The notes: generated by a model from the letters alone, not told the origin. A DNA stretch of 64,000 nt from Fluviibacter phosphoraccumulans (GCF_016110345.1 NZ_AP019011.1:2170001-2234000); one strand, 5' to 3'; positions 44,177 through 52,962 are shown, numbered from the stretch's first letter. Numbers and translations are program-made.

Positions 44177-45628
44177 TCATTCGCTCGTAGCTGCCTTGAA
44201 GCGGGCTAAAGTTCGTTGCCGTGCCTCGCCATGATCAACAATCGGCGCTGGATAATCGCGGCCGATTAACACGCCGCAATTCGCTTGGGTCTCGGCGGGC
44301 ATGGTCCACGGGGCGTGGATGTATTTATCGGGTACGTGGGCAAGTTCCGGCACATAGCGGCGGATGAACTTGCCCTTTGGATCGAAGCGCTCGGACTGCG
44401 TGACCGGATTAAAAATCCGGAACCAGGGTTGAGCATCACAGCCGGTAGAAGACGACCACTGCCAGCCGCCGTTATTGGCCGACAGATCAAAATCCAGCAA
44501 TAGTTTGGCGAACCAGGCTTCGCCCTGTCGCCAATCCAGCCCCAGATCTTTGGTGTAGAACGAGGCGCTCACCATGCGCAGGCGATTGTGCATCCAGCCG
44601 GTTTGAGCCAGTTGGCGCTGGGCGGCATCAACCAGCGGGTATCCGGTACGCCCCTCGCACCAGGCTTGATGCCAGTCCGGGTTGTCGTCCCAGGCAATCG
44701 CATCGAAGGCGGGTTTGAAAGCATGGCCAATGGCATGCGGGAAGTGATGCAGGATCGCGAAATAGAAATCCCGCCAGATCAGTTCGTTGAGCCAGCCCAA
44801 GGCGCCTTCACCACCCTCGCGCCAGGCGCGCGCGGCCAGTTCGCGGATTGAGATCGTGCCAAAACGCAGATGCACGGACAGATAGGACACGCCTTTGATG
44901 GCGGGGAAGTCACGAGCCACTTTATAGTTTTGGATGCGGGTGAAGAAATCTTCGATCCGTTCACGGCCACCCGTGATGCCCGGCATGATGCCGATTTTTT
45001 GCAGATCTGTGGTTTCAAAACCCAAGTCGGCCAGTGTCGGGACGCCGGTGGCTAGAGCCGTTGGAGCAAGATGCTGCAAATAGCGTGTGACCGGGTAAGG
45101 GCGCACAAAGAAATCTGTATCAGATAGCCCGGCTTTTTTGTACCAAGCATTCTTGTAGGGGGTAAATACAGTAAAAGGCTTACCCATTTGGGTGAGCACT
45201 TCATCCTGCTCGAAAATCGTCTGATCTTTATAGCTGTGAAAGCCAATCTGATCGATGCTCAGCGTCTGCGCCACATCTCGATCACGTAGAACGGCGTTGG
45301 GCTCGTAGTCCCGGTTGCAATAGACGTCACTGACGCCGAGCGCCTTAGCCAAAGCGGGAATGGTTTCACGCGGCCAACCGTGGCGCACAATGAGCGCACC
45401 ACCATGTTCGCGAAGCCGGTGATCCAGCTCAACGAGGGACTCCCGGATAAATTCCACGCGGCGATCCTGACGGGGTAATTGATCCAGAATGTCTCGGTCG
45501 AAGATAAAGGTCACATAAACGCGGCTGTGCTGCTTTAAGGTATGGTAAAGGGCGGCCTGATCATCAAGCCGCAGGTCTCGTCTTAACCAGACAAGCGCCG
45601 GTTGCGTATCGGGGTGTTGGCTGTTCAT
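44177..45628 (-). CDS. phrB: Deoxyribodipyrimidine photolyase
   Basis: Light-driven repair of cyclobutane pyrimidine dimers, using FAD and an antenna chromophore. The 483-residue protein has the N-terminal antenna domain (LVWLRRDLRLDDQAAL) and the FAD domain with GWLNELIWRDFYFAILHHFP. NNGGWQWSSSTGCDAQPWFRIFNP lies near the C-terminus and is characteristic of class I CPD photolyases (quoted here as two adjoining halves, NNGGWQWSS and STGCDAQPWF). The start at 45628 gives the normal N-terminus; the frame is open further upstream into yqgE. Only 19 bases separate its ATG from that of yqgE. Confidence 0.94.
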   Translation of the reverse strand: MNSQHPDTQPALVWLRRDLRLDDQAALYHTLKQHSRVYVTFIFDRDILDQLPRQDRRVEFIRESLVELDHRLREHGGALIVRHGWPRETIPALAKALGVSDVYCNRDYEPNAVLRDRDVAQTLSIDQIGFHSYKDQTIFEQDEVLTQMGKPFTVFTPYKNAWYKKAGLSDTDFFVRPYPVTRYLQHLAPTALATGVPTLADLGFETTDLQKIGIMPGITGGRERIEDFFTRIQNYKVARDFPAIKGVSYLSVHLRFGTISIRELAARAWREGGEGALGWLNELIWRDFYFAILHHFPHAIGHAFKPAFDAIAWDDNPDWHQAWCEGRTGYPLVDAAQRQLAQTGWMHNRLRMVSASFYTKDLGLDWRQGEAWFAKLLLDFDLSANNGGWQWSSSTGCDAQPWFRIFNPVTQSERFDPKGKFIRRYVPELAHVPDKYIHAPWTMPAETQANCGVLIGRDYPAPIVDHGEARQRTLARFKAATSE

Positions 45629-45647
45629 TTGCGGTAGAATACGACAT

Positions 45648-46268
45648 ATGACCGCTTCCCGCGTACCCTCAGGCGAATCTGAAGCGCCAAAATCGTCGGG
45701 GTTGGCAGAAACTGCCACCTGGCTGCGCGGACATTTTCTAGTGGCCATGCCGGGTATGTCGGATCCACGTTTTGCCCGCAGCCTGATTTACCTGTGTGAA
45801 CACTCTGAGCAGGGTGCCATGGGTATCGTCGTGAATAAGCCGACGGATATGAGCGTGGCCACCCTCTTCGAACGCATTGAACTTGCTCATCCCGATGCCG
45901 AACTGTCGGGTCAGCCGGTGCTGCTTGGCGGGCCGGTACAAGTTGATCGCGCCTTTATTTTGCATAAACCAGCCAACCCCTGGCAGGCGACGATGAAGAT
46001 CTCCAATGAGATTGCGCTGACCAGCTCTAAAGATATTCTCGAATCGATTGGTACCGAGATTGCACCAGAGTCGATGCTGGTCGCCCTTGGCTATGCCGGT
46101 TGGGTGCCGGGACAACTCGACAACGAAATTTTGCAGAATGCCTGGCTGACGGTGCCGGCTGATGATGAGATTCTCTTCGATGTGCCGTATGAAGAGCGTT
46201 TGCCCGCTGCGCTGGCCAAGCTGGGCATCGGCTTTGACCGTTTATCGGATGTGGCAGGCCATGCCTGA
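45648..46268 (+). CDS. yqgE: YqgE/AlgH family protein (UPF0301)
   Basis: A 206-residue conserved protein of uncertain function, originally linked to alginate regulation in Pseudomonas. The family core begins GHFLVAMPGMSDPRFARS at about residue 28, followed by YLCEHSEQGAMGIVVNKP and later LGYAGWVPGQL. The first 27 residues are an extra tail. No Shine-Dalgarno precedes the ATG, but TAGAAT (45635-45640) would start transcription about at the ATG. It leads yqgE-ruvX-pyrR-pyrB-pyrX. Confidence 0.9.
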   Translation: MTASRVPSGESEAPKSSGLAETATWLRGHFLVAMPGMSDPRFARSLIYLCEHSEQGAMGIVVNKPTDMSVATLFERIELAHPDAELSGQPVLLGGPVQVDRAFILHKPANPWQATMKISNEIALTSSKDILESIGTEIAPESMLVALGYAGWVPGQLDNEILQNAWLTVPADDEILFDVPYEERLPAALAKLGIGFDRLSDVAGHA

Positions 46269-46716
46269 GGGCACGGTCATGGGTTTTGATTTCGGTACGG
46301 TCCGCATTGGCGTTGCCGTGGGCGAAACCATCACCGGGCTGGCGCATCCGCTGACGCTCATTGCCAGCGAACCGCTCGCGCAGCGTTTTGAAAAAATCGG
46401 TGCCTTACTCGCCGAGTGGCAGCCGCATCAGATTGTCGTTGGACTGCCAACCCATCTGGATGGCACCGAACACGAAATGACGCAACGCTGTCGCCGCTTC
46501 GGCAATCAGCTGCATGGCCGATTCAATCTGCCCGTGGATTGGGTGGACGAACGTCTGAGTTCGGCAGAAGCTGAACAGCGCTTGCAGCAGGCAGGTCAAT
46601 CGGCCCGTGCCGCCAAGGCGAATGTCGATGCCGTCGCCGCCCAGATTCTTTTGCAACAGTGGTTGGATCAGCAAGCTGCCCGATCAGTACACCAAGCCGG
46701 AGGCACGCATGCCTGA
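46261..46716 (+). CDS. ruvX: Holliday-junction resolvase-like / 16S pre-rRNA processing nuclease RuvX
   Basis: YqgF-fold nuclease, 151 aa, needed for 16S rRNA 5'-end maturation in E. coli. Family segments are MGFDFGTVRIGVAVGE, GLPTHLDGTEHEMT and VDERLSSAEAEQ, with the acidic active-site residues in place. The start at 46261 overlaps yqgE by eight bases (ATGCCTGA) and it overlaps pyrR by the same octamer. Confidence 0.94.
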   Translation: MPEGTVMGFDFGTVRIGVAVGETITGLAHPLTLIASEPLAQRFEKIGALLAEWQPHQIVVGLPTHLDGTEHEMTQRCRRFGNQLHGRFNLPVDWVDERLSSAEAEQRLQQAGQSARAAKANVDAVAAQILLQQWLDQQAARSVHQAGGTHA

Positions 46717-47233
46717 TTTAACAAACCTACCCGATGCCGAGCAGCAGATTGTTGCATTGGCCGAGCAACTCCGCCCCGTTTTTGAAAAAGCACCGGATAC
46801 CGTGCTGATCGGTGTTTTTACCGGTGGCGTCTGGATTGCCGAGCGTCTCTCGCAATTGTTGCCGGGCCATCCACCGGTGGGCAGTGTGGACATCTCTTTT
46901 TACCGCGACGATTTCAGTGAGCGCGGCCTGCGTCCGAATGTGCAACCGACTACTGTACCCGTTGATATTGTCGGCAAGCCGGTGATTCTGGTGGATGACG
47001 TGCTCTATACCGGCCGCACGACACGCGCAGCGCTCAACGAACTATTCGATTACGGTCGCCCTGGTAGTGTGCAGCTGGCCGTGCTGGCCGATCGCGGGGA
47101 GCGTCAGTTGCCCATCGCGGCCGACTTCTGTGTCTGGCCAGTGAGCCTGCCATCAGATGCCAGCCTGGTGCTGGTGCGCACCCCTGTTGATGATTCCGAA
47201 GGCAAGCTGACCTGGAGCCTTGATGATGCTTGA
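46709..47233 (+). CDS. pyrR: PyrR-type bifunctional pyrimidine regulator / uracil phosphoribosyltransferase
   Basis: A 174-residue phosphoribosyltransferase of the PyrR type. The PRPP loop is VILVDDVLYTGRTTRAA (about residues 91-107), the PyrR form. SVDISFYRDDF and LADRGERQLPIAADF are other PyrR signatures. In Gram-positive bacteria PyrR attenuates pyr transcripts. In proteobacteria the RNA-binding role is unclear, and no leader attenuator is seen here because the gene overlaps ruvX by eight bases. It precedes pyrB. Confidence 0.92.
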   Translation: MPDLTNLPDAEQQIVALAEQLRPVFEKAPDTVLIGVFTGGVWIAERLSQLLPGHPPVGSVDISFYRDDFSERGLRPNVQPTTVPVDIVGKPVILVDDVLYTGRTTRAALNELFDYGRPGSVQLAVLADRGERQLPIAADFCVWPVSLPSDASLVLVRTPVDDSEGKLTWSLDDA

Positions 47234-48185
47234 TCCGCAATTTGATGCCGATGGCAACCTGATCCACCTGCTCTCGACCGAGGGCTTGTCTCGTGAACAA
47301 CTCACGCGACTGCTCGATACCGGCGCCAGTTTTCTGGGGGTGTCAGACCGCGATGTGAAAAAAGTCCCGCTGCTGCGCGGCAAGAGTGTGTTCAACATTT
47401 TCTTCGAAAACTCGACGCGCACCCGTACGACGTTCGAAATTGCGGCCAAGCGTCTGTCGGCCGATGTGATCAATCTGAACATGTCGACATCGTCTACCGC
47501 CAAAGGTGAGACGCTACTCGACACGGTTGATAACCTCTGCGCTATGCACGCCGATATGTTTGTCGTGCGTCACGAATCGAGTGGGGCGCCGCACCTGATC
47601 GTCGACCATCTGCGCCGTACCGGCCGCAGCGACATCCATGTCATTAACGCGGGCGATGGCCGCCATGGCCACCCGACACAGGGCCTGCTCGATATGTACA
47701 CTATCCGCCACTACAAGGGGGGCTTCGAAGGCCTGAAGGTGGCGTTGATTGGTGACATCCTGCATTCGCGCGTCGCACGTTCCGATATCCATGCACTCAA
47801 AACGCTGGGTGCCGAATCGATCCGTGTGGTCGGCCCGCAAACACTGATTCCTACCGATATCGAATCACTGGGCGTGGAAGTGCATCGCGATCTGGATAGT
47901 GGGCTGAAAGATTGTGATGTGGTGATTGCGCTGCGTCTGCAACGCGAACGCATGAGCGGCGCACTGCTGCCTTCAGCCACTGAATTCCACGACCGCTACG
48001 GTTTGACGCATGAGCGCCTGAAGGCCGCGAAGCCGGACGCGATCGTCATGCACCCAGGGCCGATGAACCGGGGCGTAGAAATTGATTCGGCCGTCGCCGA
48101 TAGCCCGCGCGCAGTGATTCTGCCGCAGGTGACTTTTGGTATCGCCATGCGCATGGCGGTGATGAGCGTATTGGCAGGAGGCTGA
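47226..48185 (+). CDS. pyrB: Aspartate carbamoyltransferase catalytic subunit
   Basis: Forms carbamoyl-aspartate, the committed step of pyrimidine synthesis. The 319-residue protein has FFENSTRTRTTFEIAAKRL for carbamoyl phosphate and ALRLQRERM in the aspartate domain. VMHPGPMNRGVEI lies near the end. Two adjacent ATGs, at 47223 and 47226, are possible; a GGAG suits the second better. It overlaps pyrR. No regulatory pyrI follows; instead comes the inactive dihydroorotase homologue, as in the Pseudomonas-type complex. Confidence 0.96.
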   Translation: MLDPQFDADGNLIHLLSTEGLSREQLTRLLDTGASFLGVSDRDVKKVPLLRGKSVFNIFFENSTRTRTTFEIAAKRLSADVINLNMSTSSTAKGETLLDTVDNLCAMHADMFVVRHESSGAPHLIVDHLRRTGRSDIHVINAGDGRHGHPTQGLLDMYTIRHYKGGFEGLKVALIGDILHSRVARSDIHALKTLGAESIRVVGPQTLIPTDIESLGVEVHRDLDSGLKDCDVVIALRLQRERMSGALLPSATEFHDRYGLTHERLKAAKPDAIVMHPGPMNRGVEIDSAVADSPRAVILPQVTFGIAMRMAVMSVLAGG

Positions 48186-48186
48186 G

Positions 48187-49452
48187 ATGAGCGCAAAGAG
48201 CATCGAAATTCGTAGCGGACGCGTCATTGACCCGGCTTCCCAGTTTGATGAAGCCGCTTCGGTGTTTATCGCCGACGGCAAGATTGTCGGTATCGGCCAA
48301 ACACCTGCCGGTTTTAAAGCGGATCAGGTCATTGATGCACAGGGGCTGGTGGTCGCACCGGGGCTGGTCGATCTGTCGGCACGTATTGCCGGCAACATTG
48401 ATGCCGAACTTGCCGCCGCAGTTGCGGGCGGCGTCACTACCCTGGCGTGTCCGCCGGATGTGGACCCGATACTCGACGAGCCAGAGCTTGCCGAACGACT
48501 GGTGCGCCATGCCGAAGATGTATCGCAAGTGCGTGTGCTGCCCGTCGGCGCGATGACGCAGGGTTTGGCTGGCAGCATGCTCGCCGAAATGAGCCTGCTG
48601 CGCGATGCCGGTTGTATCGCCGTGTCACAAGGCCGCGGTCTGCCACCAGACACGCGCGTGCTCTGGCGCGCACTGCAGTACGCCGCATCATGTGATGTAC
48701 CGGTCTGGTTACAACCTGCCGAATACCATCTCAGCAAAGAAGGCATTGCGCACGACAGCGCGCTGGCCTCTCGCCTTGGGCTAGCGGCGATTCCGGTGGC
48801 CGCCGAAACACTCGCCATGCAAACGGTGTTGGCGCTCGCCAAAGCAACCGGCGCTCGTGTGCACTTCACCCAGATCAGTTCTGCCGAAGGCGTGGCGCTG
48901 CTACGCGAAGCGCGTGACGCCGGTTTGCCGGTAACGGGTGATGTCGCTGCGCATGCCTTGCATCTGTACGAACAGGACATCGGTTACTTCGATCCGCTCA
49001 CGCGATTTGATCCACCACTCCGTGGTTACGGTGATCGTGAAGCGCTGCGCTTGGGCTTGGCTGAAGGCACCATTGGTGCGGCGGTATCGGCGCATACGCC
49101 GCTGGGCCTGGATGTAAAACGCGTACCGTTTGCCGAAGCGGCGCCGGGCGCCACCGGTATTGAACTACTGCTACCGCTAACGCTGGCCTGGGGTGAGGCG
49201 TTAAGCCTGCCGCTGCGTCGTTCGTTGCTGCCGGTAACGGCGCGTGCTGCCGAAATTCTGGGTATCGAGGCGGGTCAGATTGCAGTCGGCCAACGCGCCG
49301 ACCTCTGCATCTTCGACCCAGAAGCCACCTGGACAGTTCAGGAAAATGATTTGCGTAGTGCCGGCAAGCTGACACCCTTCCTGGGCCGCACGCTGCAAGG
49401 CCGCGTAATCACCACGCTGGCCGGTGGTCAGCCGGTTTACCAGCGCAGCTGA
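48187..49452 (+). CDS. pyrX: Non-catalytic dihydroorotase homologue (pseudo-DHOase)
   Basis: A 421-residue amidohydrolase-fold protein of the dihydroorotase family without the metal site. The motif that should read DxHxH after the first strand is DLSARI (residues 62-67), with both histidines gone. The later DHAPH-type motif is SAHTPL, with the Asp missing. In Pseudomonas such a protein is an essential scaffold of the aspartate transcarbamoylase dodecamer. The strong AGGAGG before the ATG and the two-base distance from pyrB support assembly with PyrB. A true dihydroorotase must be encoded elsewhere. Confidence 0.9.
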   Translation: MSAKSIEIRSGRVIDPASQFDEAASVFIADGKIVGIGQTPAGFKADQVIDAQGLVVAPGLVDLSARIAGNIDAELAAAVAGGVTTLACPPDVDPILDEPELAERLVRHAEDVSQVRVLPVGAMTQGLAGSMLAEMSLLRDAGCIAVSQGRGLPPDTRVLWRALQYAASCDVPVWLQPAEYHLSKEGIAHDSALASRLGLAAIPVAAETLAMQTVLALAKATGARVHFTQISSAEGVALLREARDAGLPVTGDVAAHALHLYEQDIGYFDPLTRFDPPLRGYGDREALRLGLAEGTIGAAVSAHTPLGLDVKRVPFAEAAPGATGIELLLPLTLAWGEALSLPLRRSLLPVTARAAEILGIEAGQIAVGQRADLCIFDPEATWTVQENDLRSAGKLTPFLGRTLQGRVITTLAGGQPVYQRS

Positions 49453-49773
49453 TTAGTCAGAAGCCAGCGCTTGAAGCTGGCGACTCAGTGCATCCGCCTG
49501 CTCGGTGTGGATGCCCAGCGTTTTGCGTCGACTGGTTTGACCACGAATCAGTTCAATGGTGCTTTGTGGGCAGCCAAGCGTTTTAGACAGCCAGGCAATC
49601 AGCGCCTGATTGGCTTTGCCGTCGACGGGTGGCGCATGCAAACGAATTTTCAGCGCGTCACCATGAATCCCGGCGCAGGAAGTCGTTTTCGCGCCGGGTT
49701 GTACATGCACCGTAAGTTGCAGATCACCTTTGCCGGTAATCTGCAGCCAGGGTGTTGCCGATAATTCAGTCAC
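49453..49773 (-). CDS. DUF167/YggU family protein
   Basis: A 106-residue protein of unknown function. The family segment LTVHVQPGAKTTSCAGIHGDALKIRLHAPPVDGKAN (given in part: HVQPGAKTT and APPVDGKAN) is clear, followed by SRRKTLGI. A GTG at 49773 overlapping the proC stop (GTGACTGA) is the best start; a longer frame would lie inside proC. It follows yggS-proC as in many proteobacteria and converges with pyrX, with no bases between the stop codons. Confidence 0.86.
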   Translation of the reverse strand: MTELSATPWLQITGKGDLQLTVHVQPGAKTTSCAGIHGDALKIRLHAPPVDGKANQALIAWLSKTLGCPQSTIELIRGQTSRRKTLGIHTEQADALSRQLQALASD

Positions 49774-50578
49774 GCCCCAACTCGATGCCCAGTTCGCGGC
49801 TGCGTTCAGCGGCTGCATGCATGCCGGCAATGAGCCCTTCCTTAACGCCCATTTCGGCTTTCTTCTTCAGCGCTGCTTCAGTGGTGCCGCCTTTAGAGGT
49901 CACACGCTCGCGCAATACGCTGACCGGATCGGTCGATTGTTCCGCCAGTTGGGCTGAACCAATCACCGTCTGAATGGCCAGGGTGCGAGCGGTTTCAGCG
50001 GAGAGGCCCAGTTCGCGGGCGGCTTCCTGCATGGCTTCGAGAAATAGAAACACATAGGCGGGGCCGCTACCGGAAATCGCCGTGACTGAGTCGATGAGTT
50101 GTTCGCTATTCACCCAGGCGGTTTCACCTACCGCGCCCAGAATCGCTTCGGCACGATCCTTGTCGGCAGCGTCAACGGAAGGGTCGGCGTAAAGACCCGT
50201 CATCCCCGCACCAATCAGCGCCGGTGTGTTGGGCATGGCACGCACGATGCGGCGATAGCCACCCATCCAGCGGGCCAGGTCATCCACGAGCAAGCCGGCA
50301 GCAATGCTCACGATGAGTGGTTTGTTGTCGCCGGCAGGCAGGCTCGCTAGCGCGGCACGCATCTGCTGTGGTTTAACAGCAAGCACCAGCACATCGCACT
50401 GCAAGGCTTCGGCCGTAGCGGCCTCATAGATATTGATAGAGAACTGCTCGCCGAGGCGTGCTCTGGCTTCTGGCAGAATTTCGATCACACCCAGATTGTG
50501 CGGCTCAAAACCGCGTTGGATGAGGCCGCCAACAAGGGCGATGGCCATGTTGCCGCCGCCGAGGAATGTAATTTTCAT
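49766..50578 (-). CDS. proC: Pyrroline-5-carboxylate reductase
   Basis: NAD(P)H-dependent last step of proline synthesis. The 270-residue protein starts with the Rossmann loop FLGGGNMAIALVGGL. It contains the substrate segment ISGSGPAYVFLFLEAM (about residues 170-185) and VTSKGGTTEAAL. It overlaps yggS by four bases and the DUF167 gene by eight. Confidence 0.96.
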   Translation of the reverse strand: MKITFLGGGNMAIALVGGLIQRGFEPHNLGVIEILPEARARLGEQFSINIYEAATAEALQCDVLVLAVKPQQMRAALASLPAGDNKPLIVSIAAGLLVDDLARWMGGYRRIVRAMPNTPALIGAGMTGLYADPSVDAADKDRAEAILGAVGETAWVNSEQLIDSVTAISGSGPAYVFLFLEAMQEAARELGLSAETARTLAIQTVIGSAQLAEQSTDPVSVLRERVTSKGGTTEAALKKKAEMGVKEGLIAGMHAAAERSRELGIELGRD

Positions 50579-51309
50579 GCGCTTGCTCCATCAGAATTCG
50601 TGTAAGTGCGTTGGCCAAAAATAGCGGAGCCCACACGGACCAGCGTGCTGCCCTCGCTAATGGCGGCTTCAAGATCATCGCTCATACCCATCGACAAGGT
50701 ATCGAGACTCAAGCCGTGTTGATTGATATGCGTTTGTAGGTCACGCAGCGTGGCAAATTGCCGATGCTGCGTCGTTGTGTCTTTAGTTGCTTCAGGGATG
50801 GCCATCAGGCCACGCAATTGCAGCTTCGGCAGTTGCACAATGGCCTGGCAGAGTGCTAAAGCTTCATCAGGCTCGCAGCCGCTTTTGCTGTTTTCACCAG
50901 AGACATTCACCTGAACGCAAACCTGTAGCGGTGGTAAATCCGCTGGCCGTTGTGCCGAAAGGCGTTCGGCAATCTTCAGGCGATCAATGGTGTGTGCCCA
51001 GCTGAAATGCTCGGCGATGCCGCGCGTTTTATTGCTCTGGATCGGTCCGATAAAGTGCCATTCCAGTTCCGAGCGGGTGCTGGCTTTATCGACGCCTTCC
51101 TGCGCGTAGTTTTCACCAAACGCTTTCTGGCCGCAGGCCGCAATCGCATCCACTGCTTCAATCGGAAACGTCTTGGAAACGGCCAGAAGCTTGACGCTGC
51201 CAGCGGGCCTGTCTGAGGCGGCCTGCGCTTGGTCAATCCGGTGCCAAACTGCAGCAAGACGCTGGGCAGGATCTTGATGGGGTAGTGCGGAATTTTCGAC
51301 AGTAGACAT
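50575..51309 (-). CDS. yggS: YggS family pyridoxal-phosphate homeostasis protein
   Basis: PLP-binding protein without known catalytic activity that balances cellular PLP. Family segments are LLAVSKTFPIEAV with the PLP lysine, FGENYAQEGVDK, WHFIGPIQSNKTR and the C-terminal SMGMSDDLEAAISEGSTLVRVG. The ATG at 51309 is chosen; an in-frame TTG two codons earlier is unlikely. It is divergent from pilT and overlaps proC, the standard arrangement. Confidence 0.95.
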   Translation of the reverse strand: MSTVENSALPHQDPAQRLAAVWHRIDQAQAASDRPAGSVKLLAVSKTFPIEAVDAIAACGQKAFGENYAQEGVDKASTRSELEWHFIGPIQSNKTRGIAEHFSWAHTIDRLKIAERLSAQRPADLPPLQVCVQVNVSGENSKSGCEPDEALALCQAIVQLPKLQLRGLMAIPEATKDTTTQHRQFATLRDLQTHINQHGLSLDTLSMGMSDDLEAAISEGSTLVRVGSAIFGQRTYTNSDGASA

Positions 51310-51401
51310 GGGCAAGGCGTGTGGATAAGAGGCAGCAAGCTGTTAGGCTAGCGAAGTATAACAATGCGCGCACTACAGATTTGAACCGGAGATGAAACAG
51401 C

Positions 51402-52427
51402 ATGCTTGAATCATTACTCTTGATCGCCCGCGATTTGGGGGCTTCCGATATCCACCTGTCGGCCGGCATGCCGCCAATGCTGCGTATTAACGGTGATTTG
51501 CAACCTCTGGATCAACCGGTACTGGGTAATGCGCAAGTGCGCGGCATGATTGACAGCGTCATCCCGGAAACCCTGCGCCGTTTGTTCGGTGAAGGCGCTG
51601 CTTGCGATTTTGCATTTGCATCGCCTATGGAGGGCTTGGGGCGTTACCGTGCCAATGCCTACCGTCAGCAACGTGGCGTTGCATTAGCCTTGCGACCTAT
51701 TCCTGACAAAGTGCCTACCCTGGCCGAAATTGCAGCACCGCCCATCCTGCAACAATTAGCAGAGATCGATCATGGGCTGGTGTTGGTCGTCGGCCCAACC
51801 GGTTCTGGTAAAAGCACCACACTGGCCGCCATGGCGAACCATATTAATCAGACAGCCCCTAAACACTTGCTGACCATTGAAGACCCGGTGGAGTTTGTTT
51901 ATGAAGCCCGGCAGTGTCTCCTTACACAACGTGAAGTCGGTCGCGACACCCCCAGCTTCGCGGATGCGCTCAAAGCAGCGCTACGAGAAGACCCTGATGT
52001 CATCTTGCTGGGCGAAATGCGTGACCTGGAAACCATTCGCCTGGCGCTGACAGCCGCAGAAACCGGCCACCTCGTTCTGGCAACGCTGCATACAGCGACA
52101 GCCCCTCAGGCCATCGAACGTATCGTTGATGTGTTCCCTGGGGAAGAACGGGATCTGGCCCGCACCTTATTGGCCGATGTGCTTCGTGCCGTCGTCGCGC
52201 AGCAGTTATTAGCGCGTAATGATGGGCAAGGTCGGGTAGCCGCTCACGAAATTCTGGTCGGTACCCCAGCCGTTCGTAATCTCATTAGAGAGAACAAAAC
52301 GGCTCAACTCGTCTCGGTGATGCAGACAGGGCAACAGCAAGGTATGCAGACTATGGCGCAGAGCCTTGAAAGGCTAACCCAGGCTGGTTTGGTTTATATT
52401 TGCGCCGAAGGTTTTAGGCAGTTGTGA
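51402..52427 (+). CDS. pilT: Twitching-motility retraction ATPase PilT
   Basis: Hexameric ATPase that disassembles type IV pili. The 341-residue protein has ASDIHLSAGMPP near the N-terminus, Walker A GPTGSGKSTT (about 129-138), the Asp box TIEDPVEFV and Walker B ILLGEMRDLET. The His box is TGHLVLATLHTATA. HEILVGTPAVRNLIRENK is present near the end. The last residues (YICAEGFRQL) do not look like the usual PilT tail. pilU, its usual downstream partner, is absent, and an antitoxin remnant begins at the stop codon. It is divergent from yggS. Confidence 0.9.
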   Translation: MLESLLLIARDLGASDIHLSAGMPPMLRINGDLQPLDQPVLGNAQVRGMIDSVIPETLRRLFGEGAACDFAFASPMEGLGRYRANAYRQQRGVALALRPIPDKVPTLAEIAAPPILQQLAEIDHGLVLVVGPTGSGKSTTLAAMANHINQTAPKHLLTIEDPVEFVYEARQCLLTQREVGRDTPSFADALKAALREDPDVILLGEMRDLETIRLALTAAETGHLVLATLHTATAPQAIERIVDVFPGEERDLARTLLADVLRAVVAQQLLARNDGQGRVAAHEILVGTPAVRNLIRENKTAQLVSVMQTGQQQGMQTMAQSLERLTQAGLVYICAEGFRQL

Positions 52428-52429
52428 AG

Positions 52430-52755
52430 ATGAAGTGTCCTATCTGTAGCAAAGCCAAACTGATTCACGATACGCGTGACGTGTCTTATACCTACAAGGG
52501 TGAAACAACAACGATTCCCGAGGTTGTTGGGGACTTCTGCCCTGCTTGTCATGAGGTCGTGCTTAATCGTGAACAAGGAGACAGATTCAGTGATCTAGTC
52601 GGGCATTTCCAGCGGCAGATTAACTCGAACTGTGTTGATCCAGACTAGATCACAAGTTTTAGTAAGAAGGCTCGATATGGATCAACGAGAATGAAAAGCC
52701 AAGCCACCGCTTTCTCCATTTCGTTTTAGGTGTTACGAGTTGCCTATCTAAACGG
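52430..52755 (+). pseudogene. Decayed MqsA-type (YgiT zinc finger) antitoxin gene
   Basis: The first 73 codons (to a TAG at 52646) read as the MqsA zinc domain: KCPICSKAKL, SYTYKGE, DFCPACHEVVLNRE. Full MqsA continues into a helix-turn-helix domain. Here the frame stops at VDPD, but a shifted frame (52650 onward) still reads SQVLVRRLDMDQRE. It then jumps through a stop straight to KAKPPLS, skipping the middle of the HTH. So an in-frame stop, a frameshift and an internal deletion have destroyed the C-terminal domain. No MqsR toxin is adjacent. The 73-residue zinc domain could still be made. From 52756 to 52962 I see nothing definite. Confidence 0.65.
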
Positions 52756-52962
52756 CTGAAGTCCAGTGAGCGATGTTGGACGGCAGGGCGGCGCGTGCGA
52801 AAAATTCAAATTTCTCTTTCTGCAGAAATTGATCGTTTTCATAGAGGCCATGTTCGTAGCAGAGCTAAATATGGTTCTCGCGCTGAATGAAAAATATTGT
52901 TTACTTTAAATCGTGCATTTCGTTAAATGGCGGCAGGCCTAAAAGTTAGAGACGAGGTATCT

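Noticed and set aside
52430..52648. Intact stand-alone YgiT-type zinc-finger protein
   Set aside because: Readable HTH-domain remnants follow in a shifted frame, so decay of a longer antitoxin explains the sequence better, though the short protein may still be made.
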